From the NCBI RefSeq assembly GCF_036669915.1, contig NC_089314.1, forward strand, positions 28,937,592-29,001,591: a DNA stretch of 64,000 nt. The letters run 5' to 3'. The notes beneath the pieces are model-generated. The model was given only the letters and a program-made list of their open reading frames with translations. It made no database searches and was not told where the DNA came from. This document shows positions 33,562-46,647 of this stretch, piece by piece. The stretch's first letter is position 1. The number at the start of each line of letters is the position of its first letter. The position numbers and the translations under genes are program-made. Source of the DNA: Pocillopora verrucosa (lineage: Eukaryota; Cnidaria; Anthozoa; Scleractinia; Pocilloporidae).

Positions 33562-35854
33562 ATGGCGAGCGACCAGGTAAAGATCCTGAAGGAAAAAGCC
33601 AAAGAAGCGATCGATATCTATTCTCCTGAATTATATGAATTGAACAAAATTGTTTGGGAAAACCCAGAGCTTGGTTTTCAGGAGAGATCAGCTCACGATC
33701 AGCTGACAGAGTTCTTGGCGAATCAAGGCTTCGATGTAACTCCTCACTACACTTTGGATACGGCTTTTCGGGCGGAATGCGGAGAGGATGGAGGTCTTAC
33801 AATTGGACTGATTAGCGAATATGATGCTTTACCGGAAGTAGGACACGCTTGTGGACATAATCTGATCGCTGAATCGGGAGTAGCGGCGGCTTTAGGTATG
33901 TTTATGTTGTTCATTTGCTTGACAAACTTCTACCTGCCCAATATAGCGATCCATATTTATGGGGCGCGTATTAACCTATTTTCTCGTTTATTTTCTCAAT
34001 TAGTTCAATTCGAAACTGAACCGAGCAAGGGAGGCAATGAGGCTCAAAGAAATTTGTCGGGTTTAGTGCGCAGGAGTCAGCTTAGAGATACCAAAACTGG
34101 GATGAATGTGGCACAATAGAACTAGATCGGAGGTCTTCCTTGAGTAATTCCCTAGTCTGCAAAGTATGGCAGGACTTGACTATGCTGTAGTTATATTAGT
34201 GTGCAATCCAGCGATTCTAGCGTCCAAAGTGGATGTTTAAAAGAATTTGTGTATACACCTTGCTGCCATACTCTGCAGACTGGATAATTCCTAAATATAG
34301 ATAAAGTGAGATATCTGGCGTGTGCAAACATTCCCTCAATGATATTTTATATTGATCCTAAATTGTTCATCCAGTTTGAAACTCCTTGAATTGTTTTTAA
34401 TTCTTAGGTCTCAAGATTGCTTTGAATGCCATTAATCAGAGACCCAAAGTCAAAATAGTTCTCCTTGGAACTCCTGCTGAGGAAGCAAAAGGTGGCAAGA
34501 TTTTAATGATCAAGAATGGTTGCTTCAAAGATCTTGACTTTTGTATGATGGTTCACCCTAGTCCAGTGGATGTTCTCAAACCAGTGATTTTAGCTCGTGA
34601 AAGTGCTACAATTACCTACAAAGGTCACGCTGCTCATGCTGCTGCATTCCCTTGGGAAGGAATTAATGCCCTTGATGCCGCAGTCATGGCTTACACAAGC
34701 ATAAGTGCACTAAGACAGCAGATGAAACCCACATGGCGTGTCCACCTTATTATTTCTGAGGGGGGCGTTAAGCCAAACATCATTCCTGACCGAGCTCAGC
34801 TCCGATGTTCTGTTCGAACTATGAATGACAGTGACCTTGAAGTGTTAAAAGAAAAGGTGAAGAATTGTTTTGAAGCAGCCGCATCAGCCACAGGTAAGTA
34901 ACTTAAGGAAACAAATCATGGTAGAGTTGTTCCTAGTACTCTGTTTGTTTTTCTATATACTATGTCTTTTTTAAGAAGTATGAGGGCACACCTGGGTAGG
35001 AACCCAACTTTCTAAAGGCTAAGTGACTGAGAGCTGTATGGAGAAATCTGGAGAAACAAATTTACTTGCTCAAGGATCTTACCCTCTCCCTCCAAATTTC
35101 TTTTGGAAGATCCTGTTTGGTCTTTCCCCCAAACTTAAACAGGGGTTTCAATAACTTTTTTCATAAGCATGCCCAGATTGTGTATTAGGTGGCCACACCT
35201 GAAAAGGATCATGAGGCTAAACCCATGTACAAGAGCCAGCTCGCTGGCTAAACAGATGGTGATAAGAGGTCTTTTAGGTGTCATTAGACTGCCAGTAATG
35301 GACCTCTATTGAAACTCCTGGCTTAAACTAGAATACAATCACAATGGGTCAAACAACCCAATTTTTTTCCAAAAAGAGAAGGAAGTTTGGTCTGTGCCAG
35401 GAAGAATCTTGTATTAAGAAGGTGAGTTAGCATAGGATGCACCCTAATGTTTAGAATTTGTTCTTTTCCAACAGGCTGCAAAGTTTCCATGGAGTGGGAA
35501 ACAGCCACTAAATATTCACATCTGGAAACCAACAACACCCTTGCTGAACTGTACCAAGCCAATGCTGAGTCCTTAGGAGTATCATTTCCACCTGAGGCAA
35601 AGTTCTCAGCATCCACTGATATGGGAAATGTTTCACATGTAGTTCCTTCTATCCATCCCATGTATTCTATTGGCACAACTGCACCCAATCATTCTCATGC
35701 ATTCACAACAGCAGCAGCAACAGAGGAAGCTCATGAGAAAACTTTGATTGCCAGCAAGGCAATGGCCATGACAGCTATTGATGTATTGTGTAAACAAGAT
35801 TTCATGGGTAAAGTGAGGATTGACTTTAAACAACCAAATGAGGGTGAAAATTAA
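33562..35854 (+). CDS. PM20D2: PM20D2-like dipeptidase, copy B
   Basis: Three exons: 33562-33895, 34408-34893, 35475-35854; 399 residues. The frame stays open upstream to 33454, but the ATG at 33562 was chosen because it aligns with the starts of copies A, C and D and follows the same short 5' flank. All M20 motifs are intact (EYDALP, HACGHN, GTPAEE, MMVHP, NHSHAFT), and splice sites are canonical (GTATGT, GTAAGT). It is the closest relative of copy A: exon 3 differs at 6 of 127 residues. Intron 2 carries an extra ~250 bp at 35160-35411. It is probably a cytosolic homodimeric zinc amidase acting on unusual dipeptides, by family knowledge. Confidence 0.9.
35160..35411. mobile_element. Insertion in intron 2 of PM20D2 copy B
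   Basis: Copy A intron 2 runs straight through here. Copy B has about 250 extra bases, with tgtatta near both ends, possibly a target duplication. No coding part is present. Confidence 0.45.
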
Positions 35855-38083
35855 CTGTCATAGATGGAAAAGTGGATATAAGTCAGTAAAGGTCATTAGA
35901 GACAGTCTGTGCAAAATTACTTTTCAGTAGATATATTCCAGGGTAAATAATTGACTGTGAGTTCAGTGTGTAATTGACAAATTGTTGATTGATGCAACAT
36001 GTATATAAAACTATGGTTTGATGAAACTTTCAAATACACATTGAATTTTGATGTGACTGATGTGCTTGATGTGTTTTGATAAGGAAAGAGTAAATAATAA
36101 CAGATATGGGCAAAAAGTGACAATAGAAATAATTAAAGCAAAGAGAAAGTTTTCAAATATTTCTATGTGGTGATGATAGAAAATTTTGGAATTGAGTGGA
36201 GTTGACCCTTGCTGTATTTAAAAGAGTGATTTATGTGCTAGAATTTGATGCAGAGTAAATTTGTTAGATGTGGGTGAGTAGGAATATTTTTCAATCAAGT
36301 TCACAGTAACACATGAATGTGCTCTCACACCTTTGACATCCACAAAGTGTACACAGTATTTCAGTACTGAAACAGCAGGTGCACATACAACAGGCAACAC
36401 ATATAAGGTCAAGGTTGGCAGGAATTAACTGTTTGAGGGAAAGCCATGGTGAGGGAAAAGTTTCAAGTTGCCAAGATCACATCAGCCATTTCATCATTTT
36501 TCATGTCAGAATCCAAAAACTGGCATTGTGTTTTCTGCTGCTTACAAAGAATAGAATTAAGATTCACAGGATATAATTTTTGAAGTATTTTTCTTAAAAC
36601 GTGCTGTGAAATCTCATCCTCTTAGTGAGACTTGTATTTAAAAGCCTTACGAAAGCAGCCTTAAATGTACCTCATCACTAGTGCTAATATTTAAGGTGCT
36701 TTAAAATACAAAGATAACTGTGGAGTTGTCAGACGCAGACACAGAGACAGACACAGAGAAGTACTCTCATTCATTTTATGTGTAATCCTCCTTTATTCTG
36801 AATAATCCCTTTTTTTATTCCGTACAATTTTACCTATACTCAGGAATAGTAGTTTTGCACCATGCAGCAGTTTTGCAATGCTATTACAGTAGCTATAGTT
36901 CAGCATGTGACATGATGCTGTTGTTATGGAAATCAGTACACTACAATCATCTCTCTCTGTTCTCCTTTATCCTCCAACTCCTAAGAGTAACAAGAATCTA
37001 ATTTCTCACAAGAGTATCACCCCTGAATCAAACATTAAGCCATTAGGTTAAAGGAAATAATTGTAAACTCAAAAAGCTCTCAATTTTCAGACAAATTCTT
37101 TGTGTGAGTACTGTTGGGAATGTCTAGAAAACAGTGTGGAGAATTTGCTTACTGATCTTGAGGTTACTCGAAAAAAGGCTTACTCAAAATTTAATTAAAA
37201 ACTCCAGATAGATCAATCATTCCATCAAAAGAAAAAAAAAGTTTGAGAAGAAATTGCTGTTGATAGAGCCTTCGTGTGATTAAAGAGGATCTGTAAAACG
37301 CTAAGTTGTATAATGTATGATTTGGTAAATCAAAGTTTGATTACCTGAAAGTTATAGTAGTTCATTTGGAACAAGGATGGCTACGTATTAAAACCAAAAA
37401 GAATTGAAATTAATGCTCAAATGCCAGCTACCTTCATTGAGTAGGAGTTGAATCGTTAGAATTTAATCCTCCACTGCAAAATTCAATCACTCAAATACAA
37501 GATTTTTTATTCTGTACAAATAACTTGTTTATCCAGTTCTAAGCTGGTTTGTTAAAGTTGCAAAAATTGTTTTTGATTTTCCAGCAATTTTAATTATTTA
37601 CTGGTAATGATTCTTGAAATCTGATTGGCTGTTGTGTTTTAGTGATAAAAGCTCCAATAATGACTGAAAAAAAGATGCAATTTGGTGCAAAAAATGGTGT
37701 AATTTGTAAACAAATTGCACCAATGAGAGCCAATCAGATTGCATGGATCATAATTTTAAAATGGATGTAATAAATTTGAATATCTCACCAAAAAAGCAAT
37801 TAATAAATTTATTAAAGAAATAACAGAATCTGTCAAAATAAATAAATTGATCTAATCACGTGTCTGTTATCAAGCAAACATGAAATGGAAAAGAGAAAAA
37901 ATACCAATCACTTTTGAACGACCAAGACGGGTTGTATTCAAAGCTATCCACCCTCGTGTGCGGCAAGGGGGTGGGGGCACAGGCGTGAAATTTTACTCAG
38001 GGTGCTGTTTCTTTCTTCCTCGAGGGAGAAAGGGAGAGGATCCTGGGAACGAGGTTGACGAGTCACGCAATGAGGAGGAAATC
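35855..38083. other. Spacer between PM20D2 copies B and C
   Basis: 3' flank of copy B, then AT-rich sequence with a short cagacacagagacagacacag simple repeat near 36730-36760 and an inverted-repeat element at 37605-37754. No other gene is recognised. Confidence 0.5.
37605..37754. mobile_element. MITE-like inverted-repeat element
   Basis: Imperfect ~26-bp terminal inverted repeats ending in ctgattggct on the left and agccaatcag on the right, with a second inner inverted pair around gcaatttggtgcaa. About 150 bp, non-coding. Confidence 0.6.
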
Positions 38084-39975
38084 ATGGCGACCGACTTGGC
38101 AGGTATTCTGAAGCAAAAAGCAAAAGAAGCAATTGATGTTTATTCTTCTGACTTATATGATCTAAACAAAAGAATATGGGAAAAACCTGAACTGAATTTT
38201 AAGGAGACGTATGCTCACGAGCAACTGACGAAGTTTATGACGGAGCACGGTTTCAATGTAACTCCTCATTACACTTTGGATACGGCTTTCCGAGCTGAGT
38301 GCGGAGAGGATGGAGGTCTGACAATTGGCCTGCTTAGTGAATATGATGCTTTACCAGTTGTCGGACATGCTTGTGGACATAATCTGATTGCTGAATCAGG
38401 AGTAGCAGCAGCTTTGGGTAAATTCTCCTTCACATGTACAGAGTGCACGGTATCATTGATGAAATGGGCAATTCGAAGACAATGGAGTCAAACTCTTTGA
38501 AAAATTAATGAGTGCGGGAATCTTCTCAAAGATCGTGTCATAATTACACCGTATATTTACGATTTATGCGGTATTTTGACAAGACCGACGAGATCGAAAA
38601 AAAAAAACAAATTTAGCAAAAAAAACAAAATAAGATATAAATTATTTATCAAACTATTAGTTAGCACTTTGCCAATTTGTTGTCATCAAGACACTTACCT
38701 TATTCAGTTATTCTTTGCAAAACAGTATAATCACATAAAAAAAATAGAGTTTGATAAAGCTATGAAATTTAATTGTTTGATATTTCAGTATTAAAAATTA
38801 AAGTTAGTCAGTACTATGCGACCTAATAAGATATTCATGTATATTTTTTAGCAGTTGGATTTATAATTGAAATTTGGTAAACTTTTTTATCATCAATCTT
38901 GTATTTAAACTCTGGAAATTATATAAAAGACAAAGTAAAGAACAATAAAGAAGCTTCATGCGTAATTCACCTTTTCTTATTATTTTAATATATGCTTATA
39001 GGTCTAAAGATTGCTTTGGAATCAGTTAATCAGAAACCAAAAGTTAAAGTAGTTCTTCTTGGAACTCCTGCGGAGGAAGGAGGAGGGGGAAAGATTTTAA
39101 TGATCAACAATGGCTGCTTCAAAGATATTGACTTCTGTATGATGGTTCATCCTGCCCCTCATGATGTCCTAAGACCTATAGCTTTGGCGTTCACTGAAGT
39201 GACGGTCACATATAAAGGTCATGCTGCCCATGCTGCAGCATTCCCTTGGGAAGGGGTCAATGCATTGGATGCAGCTGTCATGGCTTATACAAGCATAAGT
39301 GCACTAAGGCAGCAGATGAAACCTACATGGCGTCTTCATGGCATTATCAGTGAGGGAGGTGTCAAACCCAACATCATTCCTGATCGTGCCCAGCTTCGTT
39401 ATGCAATTAGAGCTGAGACTAATGAAGAACTTGAAGTATTGAAGGAAAAAGTGGTAAGCTGTTTCCAAGCAGCAGCTAAAGCAACTGGTTAGTAACTTTA
39501 ATAGGAAAATAATTCATGTTTATAGACTCATTTTGTTTACTTCTGCTGCCCCTGTGGTTTTGCCTAAGTGGTGATTTTGTTATTTTTCTATTTTCAAGGG
39601 TGCGAGGTATCTGTGGAATGGGAACCAAGACCTTATTCCAGTTTAGACACAAACAACACACTTGTAGACCTCTATCAAGCTAATGTTGAGACCTTAGGAG
39701 TAACTTTCAATCCTTTTGAGGAATATGGCAAGGGCTCAACAGATATGGGCAATGTCTCCCAAGTAGTTCCATCATTTCATGTGATTTACAGTATTGCTAC
39801 CAACACTGTGAACCATTCCCATGAATTTACAGCGGCAGCAATTACAGAGATTGCCCATAATAAAACATTGATTGCAAGTAAGGGGATGGCCATGACTGCT
39901 ATTGATGTTCTTTGCAATCCTGAGTTTTTGCAGAAAATAAAGAAGGACTTTAAAAAAACACACCCATCAATGTAA
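38084..39975 (+). CDS. PM20D2: PM20D2-like dipeptidase, copy C
   Basis: Three exons: 38084-38417, 39002-39487, 39599-39975; 398 residues, all phase 1 junctions, as in A and B. Donors are GTAAAT and GTTAGT. Motifs EYDALP, HACGHN, GTPAEEGGGGK, MMVHP and NHSHEFT are all present, so it should be catalytically competent by family standards. The frame extends upstream to 37880, but that part is Gly/Arg-rich and not shared with the other copies, so the ATG at 38084 is preferred. It is more diverged from A and B than those are from each other and has shorter introns. In its first exon it resembles copy D most (NFKETYAHE shared). Confidence 0.91.
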
Positions 39976-40254
39976 CTGATGAATGTTAATTCTTAAGGAG
40001 AAATACAATTAAAGCTGCAGAGAGGAAAACAATAATTTGTGTACCTTTCCCAGAGATGAAATTGCCTAAAAAAATTGAGCTTTTGGAATTCTGTGGAGAT
40101 GACCATGTTCATTTCCATCTGTTGTTTTAAGTGGATATCATGGCCGTTTGTCTGCCTGGGCCATTTTCTCATCATTTTGATCCCTTAGAAGGGAAAACCA
40201 GCATCTGATTTCTTCTTACAATGTTACCCTCAAATTACACAGCACTGTCATGAG

Positions 40255-40260
40255 AATAAA
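40255..40260 (+). promoter_or_regulatory. Poly(A) signal of PM20D2 copy C
   Basis: AATAAA 280 bp after the stop codon. Confidence 0.4.
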
Positions 40261-40441
40261 GGAATTGATCACCAACTAAAGAAGCTCTTGATTTGAAAAC
40301 AAATTCTCCTCATCGACACCTTGGGAAATGTATAGAGAACAATAGGTAGAATATGCATACTGATGTTGAGGTGCAAAGGGTTAATACCCTGGTTAACTTC
40401 TAAACTTATCTAATATCTTCTGTATTCATCAATTCTGTAAT

Positions 40442-40653
40442 AACACTTTAACTCCCAATATCTGATTGTTAATTCTCCCCTGTAGCTGCTACACATCTCC
40501 TTGTAAACTAGTTATGTGAATTTGATGTTACAGGTAGATCAACATAGCAATTTCTACTTGACAAGTTTGAGTGTTCTCATCATCTGTTTGCTAAATAATG
40601 TATAGGTGTTACAGGGAGAAGTTAAATGTTAATCACTTTGGGAGTCAAAGGGT
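40442..40653. mobile_element. MITE-like element with AACNCTTTAACTCCC-type ends
   Basis: The left end aacactttaactccca and right end tgggagtcaaagggtt are inverted copies. Similarity of the two arms continues inward for about 45 bp (ttctcccctgtagc against gttacagggagaag). Non-coding. Confidence 0.65.
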
Positions 40654-41607
40654 TTATTTAACAAAACAACCAAGATGTCGCCATGGACCTCTTGCCAATG
40701 CCAATGATGATGCATTAAGGATAAAGTTACCTTACTAGACATTGAAGTTTCTCAATATTTTTGGTGTTGATAAACACCAAGTGTGATGCTTCTTCTCATG
40801 CAGAAACACCTTCCCACTCCTCTTTTATCCCTTTTCGAGCTTTTCATGCTTTTCATTTTCATTTTTTTCCCACTAAGCAAGAGGAGAACTTTCTCTCCAT
40901 GCTCACTGATACTCCTTTTCTCTTCGGGTCGAGGGTGTCACAGCGGCTACTGAGAAAATTATAGTTTGGATTGTCACAAAGTTTAGGATATTTACTGGAA
41001 AATTTTAATGGGGCAAACCCTAATCATAAGTGAGAGCTTTGCACAATTTTTTTCCAGAGTTAGCAAAAGTAGCCCTTCCAAAATGAACACTCCATTGTAA
41101 TTAGCCATTTAGGTTTGTGGAGTATGTGAAGAGGTGGCGCAAAAAACACGTTTTAACTTCTTTTAAATCGTAAAAAAATTCTTTGGCGATCTTTTTAACT
41201 CTGACAGATTATAGCAATACATACATACGTACACATACTTTATTTATGCTCGAAATTCACAGTGTAGCTGTAGAGCTAATATCTTTGAATAAGGTCCTCA
41301 CAGTCTAACCTTTACAATGGGAAGATGTGTATAAGATCACAGTTCTAATGTGAATTAATGTTTTGGTTCCATTGTAAACTCTTGCTGCACTGTAATTCCA
41401 TGACATGATTAGCAAGAAAGATAATTGATTAACTCTCTGGTAGGTGCAAACAAACCTTGATGCTATAATCTGATTGGCGTAAGCAAAATGCCACTCAATA
41501 AGCTAACACAGAGTTACTTTTATTTATATTTAAAAACAACAACAACAACAGCAAAACTTAAGAACCTCTTATTTTCCACGCTGTTTACATTTGTTGCCTT
41601 ATTTGTT

Positions 41608-41790
41608 TAACCCTTGATAGTCTAACATCACTGCATTATCTACACATATTATACACTGTTTGACAATCAAGAGCTTTTAAGTTTTTAGAGAATTTTCCCC
41701 CCCTTATTCTCCTGACATTAATGTTATATTTAGGTGTGGTACAGCGAGAAATTCTATAGATGTCAGTAATTCTTATGGTTTAAGGGGTTA
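41608..41790. mobile_element. Short inverted-repeat element
   Basis: taacccttgatag at the left and ttaaggggtta at the right form short inverted ends around about 160 bp of non-coding sequence. The ends are short, so this is tentative. Confidence 0.4.
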
Positions 41791-42084
41791 AATCTTTGTA
41801 ACTTCAAAGGTGATTTCGCTCATATCTCGGTTACTGCGTACCACTTACATGTCCTCATACTTAAATTTTATTTTCCTGACTAAAGAAGAAAGTAGGACCT
41901 TCTGGGTCAGTGGACGTTGAAATGGCTCTACAGAGTCGAAATTGTAACAAAGAAGATAGAGTATGCAAGTCGAAGGTATTCATGTAGTTATTGATGAATG
42001 AAACTGTGGGATCGCGAAAGTTCGCCGTCACAGACCAGGATGTAGGCATAGAAGTAAAACGTCGTAAATAAGAAGTCCAAAACC

Positions 42085-42345
42085 AGACGACAGAAAATTA
42101 TAGGTCAATGGTTGGAAATAAACTCCGAACTCCGAAATCGAATGTCCGAAAGTCGAAAACGGAAATTTGAAGTCCGAAGCCAAAAGTCGAAAACTTAAAA
42201 TTCGATAGTAGGAGAAACAAACTGCGAAATCGAAATCGAATTTCCGAAGTCGGGAATTAAAAGTCCGAGACGGAAGTCGGAAACTTAAAAGTTGATAGTC
42301 GGAAATGAAACTCTGGAAGTGAAATCGAATTTCTATGATCCAGAG
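42085..42345 (+). repeat. Degenerate short-period repeat rich in AGTCCGAAA/CGAAATCGAA
   Basis: Many imperfect copies of roughly 8-20 bp words such as agtccgaa, gtcgaaaac and cgaaatcgaat. The purine-rich plus strand suggests an old microsatellite-like array. Confidence 0.6.
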
Positions 42346-42778
42346 TTTGAAATCAGGGGTCAGAATTGCAGATGCAGCATTAATCTGTTGGCCGGTTACA
42401 AAACCAATAACAATTTAGTTCATTACACCGTTAAACATCTAATGATTAAAGGATCATTAAGTCATGAAACCAGAAGTCAATAAGAGTCCATTCAAGAAGT
42501 TCTCAAATGATTGCTCGAGGTTGAGTATTGTATGTTCTTAGTTTATGTTTGATTTGTTTGATCCCTTTTTATTTTTTTACTAACTGTCCTTTTTTACTTC
42601 TTTACTTAAAAGTTTTAGAGTGATTTATCTATCCTTTATTTTTCTGGGCAAACTTAAACATTTCAATACTTATAATTTTTACTTTTAGACGATCACATAA
42701 TACAAATATAATAAGACACTAAAGGTTTAAAAACGTCTTCCCTGCTGATGATCAAATCATACATGGATAATGCAACGA

Positions 42779-44345
42779 TTGCTCTGCTTCCTTGTTGATA
42801 ACCGTGACATCATGAGGAATAGACACCACAGCTTTTAGACTGCTTCCTTTTTGACAAACACATGATGCATTACCACCACAACTTTTAAACTGCTTCCTTG
42901 TTAACAAATGCATGATGCAGAAACTGCAACTTTCAAACTGCTTCCTCGTTGACAAATACATGACGCATTGACACCACAACTTTTAAACTGCTTCCTTGTT
43001 AACAAACGCATGATGTAGAAACTGCAACTTTCAAACTGCTTCTTTGTTGACAAACACATGATGCATTGACACCACAACTTTTAAACTGCTTCCTTGTTGA
43101 CAAACGCATGATGCATTGACACCACAACTTTTAAACTGCTCCTTGTTGACAAAAACATGATACATTGGCAACTTTTAAACTACTTCCTTGTTAACAAACA
43201 CATGATGGAGAAGCTGCAACTTTCAAACTGCTTCCTTGTTAACAAACACATGATGCATTGACACCACAACTTTTAAACTGCGTCCTTGTTAACAAACACA
43301 TGATAACTGCAACTTTTAAACTGCTTCCCTGTTAACAAACACAGGATGCATTGATACTGCAACATTTAAACTGCTTCCTTGTTAACAAACACATGATGCA
43401 TTGACACCACATGCACAACTTATAAACTGCCTGCTTGTCGACAAACACGATGCATTGACACCACAACTTTTAAACTGCTTCCTTGTTAACAAACACATTA
43501 TAACTGCAACTTTTAAACTGCTTCCTTGTTGAAAAACACATGATGCATTAAAACTGCAACATTTAAACTACTTCCTTGTTAACAAACACATGATGCAGAC
43601 ACCACAACTTTTGAACTGCTTCCTCGTTGACAACACATGATGCTTTGACACCACAAATTTTTTACTGCGTCCTCGTTAACAAACACATGATAACTGCAAC
43701 TTTTAAACTGCTTCCTTGTTTAAAAACACATGATGCATTAATACTGCAACATTTAAACTGCTTCCTTGTTAACAAACATATGATGCAGACACCACAACTT
43801 TTAAACTGCGTCCTTGTTAACAAACACATGATAACTGCAACTGTTAAACTGCTTCATTGTTAACAAACACATGATGCATTGACACCACAACTTTTAAACT
43901 GCTTCCTTGTTAACGAACACATAATGCATTGACACCACGTGCACAACTTGTAAACTGCCTGCTTGTCGACAAACACGATGCATCGACACCACAACTTTTG
44001 AACTGCTTCCTTTTTAACAAACACATGATGCATCGACACTGCAACTTTTGAAATGCTTCCTTTGTAACAAACACATGATGCATCGACACCACAACTTTTA
44101 AACTGTTTCCTTGTTAACAAACACATGATGCAATGCCACCACAACTCTTAAACTGCCAGCTTGTCGACAAACACATGATGCATCGACACCACAACTTTTG
44201 AACTGCTTCCTTTTTAACAAACATAATGCATCGACACCACAACTTTTGAACTGCTTCCTTGTTAACAAACACATGATGCATTGACACTGCAACTTTTGAA
44301 CTGATTTCTTGTTGACAAACACATGATGCATAGGTACCACAACTT
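42779..44345. repeat. 50-bp minisatellite, about 32 units
   Basis: Consensus unit has blocks aacttttaaactgc, ttccttgttaacaaac and acatgatgcattg, then ACACCAC or ACTGC. Units are 42-56 bp, mostly 48-50. Variants recur in order: a short unit ending catgataactgc appears four times, and a unit ending gtgcac followed by cctgcttgtcgacaaacacg appears twice, about 530 bp apart. That indicates higher-order duplication. The open minus-strand frames seen here only reflect the repeat. Confidence 0.95.
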
Positions 44346-46497
44346 CGAAAGAAGATGGTGGGTTCAAAGCTTACAAAGAAACACACCTAGAAAAAGAGAG
44401 AGAAAGAATAATATCAGTGATATCACTGAGGCATAGACACATACATACACTGCCAGTTTAACCAAAGCTTCATTTGATCCACAGGAGCAATGCAGATTTA
44501 TTCTAATAACAGGATTTCATTTTTCGTACAGTTTAAGTCAAAACTGTCTTTCACCCTTATCCGTGCGTGTCGATAAGTGCCTTTTGAAATCAAGCCTTTG
44601 TAAGATGTGATTTTTCGAATTTTTCCTTTGATAAGATGAAAGGAAAGTTCCACCGTAGGTCGGCTGAAATATAGAAATCATGTAGACACATTCGTGTCTT
44701 GCTGCGGGAAAGGAGCTCGTAACAAAAATGCCTAAACTTTTTCGTCAGGATAATATTGTTTAAGGTGTTGCTTTGTTTCTTTTTCTTTAAGTTTGAATCT
44801 TTGTCAACTTTGCGAAAATAAACTTGGTTGGGGATTTTTCTTATTTATTACCTTAGCATAACATCTACGGTACCAAGTGCCTTCTGTCATCCAACTTGTC
44901 CGCTTGGGGAAAATTATGATTTTCCAGCTGAAAAGAAGAGTACTTGGAGTAAATTAATTATACTACAGTTGCATTAATCAACTAAATTAAATGCAAAGGA
45001 CGATATATTTGTTACAGCTAACACCTTCATTATAAGCGCAGAGAGATGCGTATTTTATAACAAGTACAGTTTGTACATACTTAATAAACAACCTGTGTAT
45101 CTCATTCCAGTCTTAGCTGAACAGCTAAGCAGCACTCCCTACATGAGGAGCTCTGGTGAATGGTCCTCTTCATGGCTGCCTTAAATACCAAATTGATTTG
45201 GGCTATCACATCATGATTGTCGCTGAAGCATACTTACACTTCTCCACCTGTTTAAGTACTAAATTTCAGTTGCATTTGGTACCAGAGGGTGAGACCGAAG
45301 TATGGGCAATCTGCACTGCACCTCTCCTCGGGACGCGAAAATAAACAAGCACTGAGTGGAGTGCACGAAACTCTCCACGCAGCTGGAATCACCTTATTTG
45401 GGCTGACTGCTTGAGGTTGGAATCCTCACAAGGGACTCATATCGTAATTTTTTTTCTTTTACTATCCTATATATAGTACCATTTACTTTTTGTGATCCAA
45501 CTTGCCCCTTGGGAGCAAAGTGTCTTTTTCTGGAACACGATCCTTGAGCTGAAAAAGAAGAGTACTTGAGGTAAATGACTTGAGCTGATAGACGTCCACA
45601 TCAAATTGAAATATCTTAAACTCATCCTCTCTCTCTGTTGTAAACATTTAGATACTAAACATTCCAAAAATAGGGGTCAGAAATATAGAAAAACATATGA
45701 ATAAATTAATACAAATTTGAAAGAGGGAAAATATGTCTACTTCTAAGCTACATTTCTTTTCTTTTAGTGGCACCTTTAGTGCTATTCATGTAGAAATTTT
45801 CTTTGATCATTGTGAGCAACGGGGGGAAATAATTGCATCAAATTGTTTCTTTGTTTTTGGTTTGATTCGTTTGTTTTGTAATGAGTTTTATTTTTTCATT
45901 TTTCGTACTAAAGAATTAAATATTAGGCTTAAAATGGTTATGACCTAGAACTTTCTTTTCTTCAAGAAATATACATTTCATGATTGTCACTGAAATATAC
46001 TTGCAGTTCTCCACCAGTTTGAATCCAAAAGTTCACTTTCATTTGATATTTAACTTAAAGATGACATATTTATGATTTTAACAGTTCAATTATACTTCAT
46101 GAATCTTCGACATCTCTGATTTAATCCTTACCTGAACAGCTGAGCAGCTGTCCAAATTTGTAAAGATGTATTGATTGGTCCACTAGATCGCTGGCTTAAA
46201 TTTACCAGGTGTCTGATTTCAGCAAAACCATAACTGCATCTGAATAACCTGTTGATCACACACTCAGAAACGAACAAAATACATATGTCAGTGTGAAAAA
46301 AACAATAACTGCACCAGGTTTGTAAAATTTAGCAGGTAGAGTATCTGACAGCGAAAATGGTAGATCTGACGTTTGAATGCTCATAAAAGTCGACCACAAA
46401 TTTTCATTTAACACTTTTTGTAGTGTGACCTTCAAAAATGTTCTAGAAGTAACTGTATCATGCTGAGTCATCCCTGAATCAATATATAAATGGAATC
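44346..46497. repeat. Diverged repeat cluster before the gypsy element
   Basis: Two kinds of diverged units recur. One, with tccaacttg and gctgaaaaagaagagtact blocks, lies at 44865-44965 and 45475-45575, and again at 57100-57200. The other, with catgattgtcgctgaa and ttctccacc blocks, lies at 45205-45270 and 45975-46045, and again at 57560-57630. A tRNA-like module is at 46330-46425 (tagatctgacgtttgaatgc). No gene is recognised. Confidence 0.6.
45279..45445 (+). repeat. Direct repeat R, left copy
   Basis: About 165 bp starting gtaccagagggtgagaccg and including ggttggaatcctcac. Nearly identical to 56898-57062; flanking sequence on the left is unrelated and on the right more diverged. Confidence 0.8.
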
Positions 46498-46647
46498 TGT
46501 TGTAATGTTACGGAACGTTCTAGATCCTCAATCGTACATATAAAAGCAGACCTTGTCACTAGATGTAGCGAGTAGTTTAAAAGCTGGTATAGCCCGACAG
46601 ATATCAATAAAGGTGTATGCTGCGGAATAAAAGACGTCCACACTTCA
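46498..46647 (+). repeat. Putative 5' LTR of the gypsy element
   Basis: Starts TGTTGTAATG, ends ACTTCA directly before the primer-binding site, and contains a tataaaag word and poly(A)-type hexamers. No partner LTR was found, so the assignment rests on position and ends. Confidence 0.6.

Larger units (their letters stand above)
39976..42084. other. Spacer after PM20D2 copy C
   Basis: 3' UTR with AATAAA at 40255-40260, then two short inverted-repeat elements (40442-40653, 41608-41790) in otherwise plain AT-rich sequence. No gene is recognised. Confidence 0.5.

Noticed and set aside
37880-38083. In-frame N-terminal extension of PM20D2 copy C
   Set aside because: Gly/Arg-rich, unlike the paralogues, and the ATG at 38084 matches the other starts.
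42779-44345. CRISPR-like array
   Set aside because: Animal genome context, no unique spacers between constant repeats, and head-to-tail units.
42752-44386. Repeated-peptide genes on the minus strand of the minisatellite
   Set aside because: Unit length is near 50 bp, not a multiple of three, and the frame changes between units. The open frames are by-products of the repeat.
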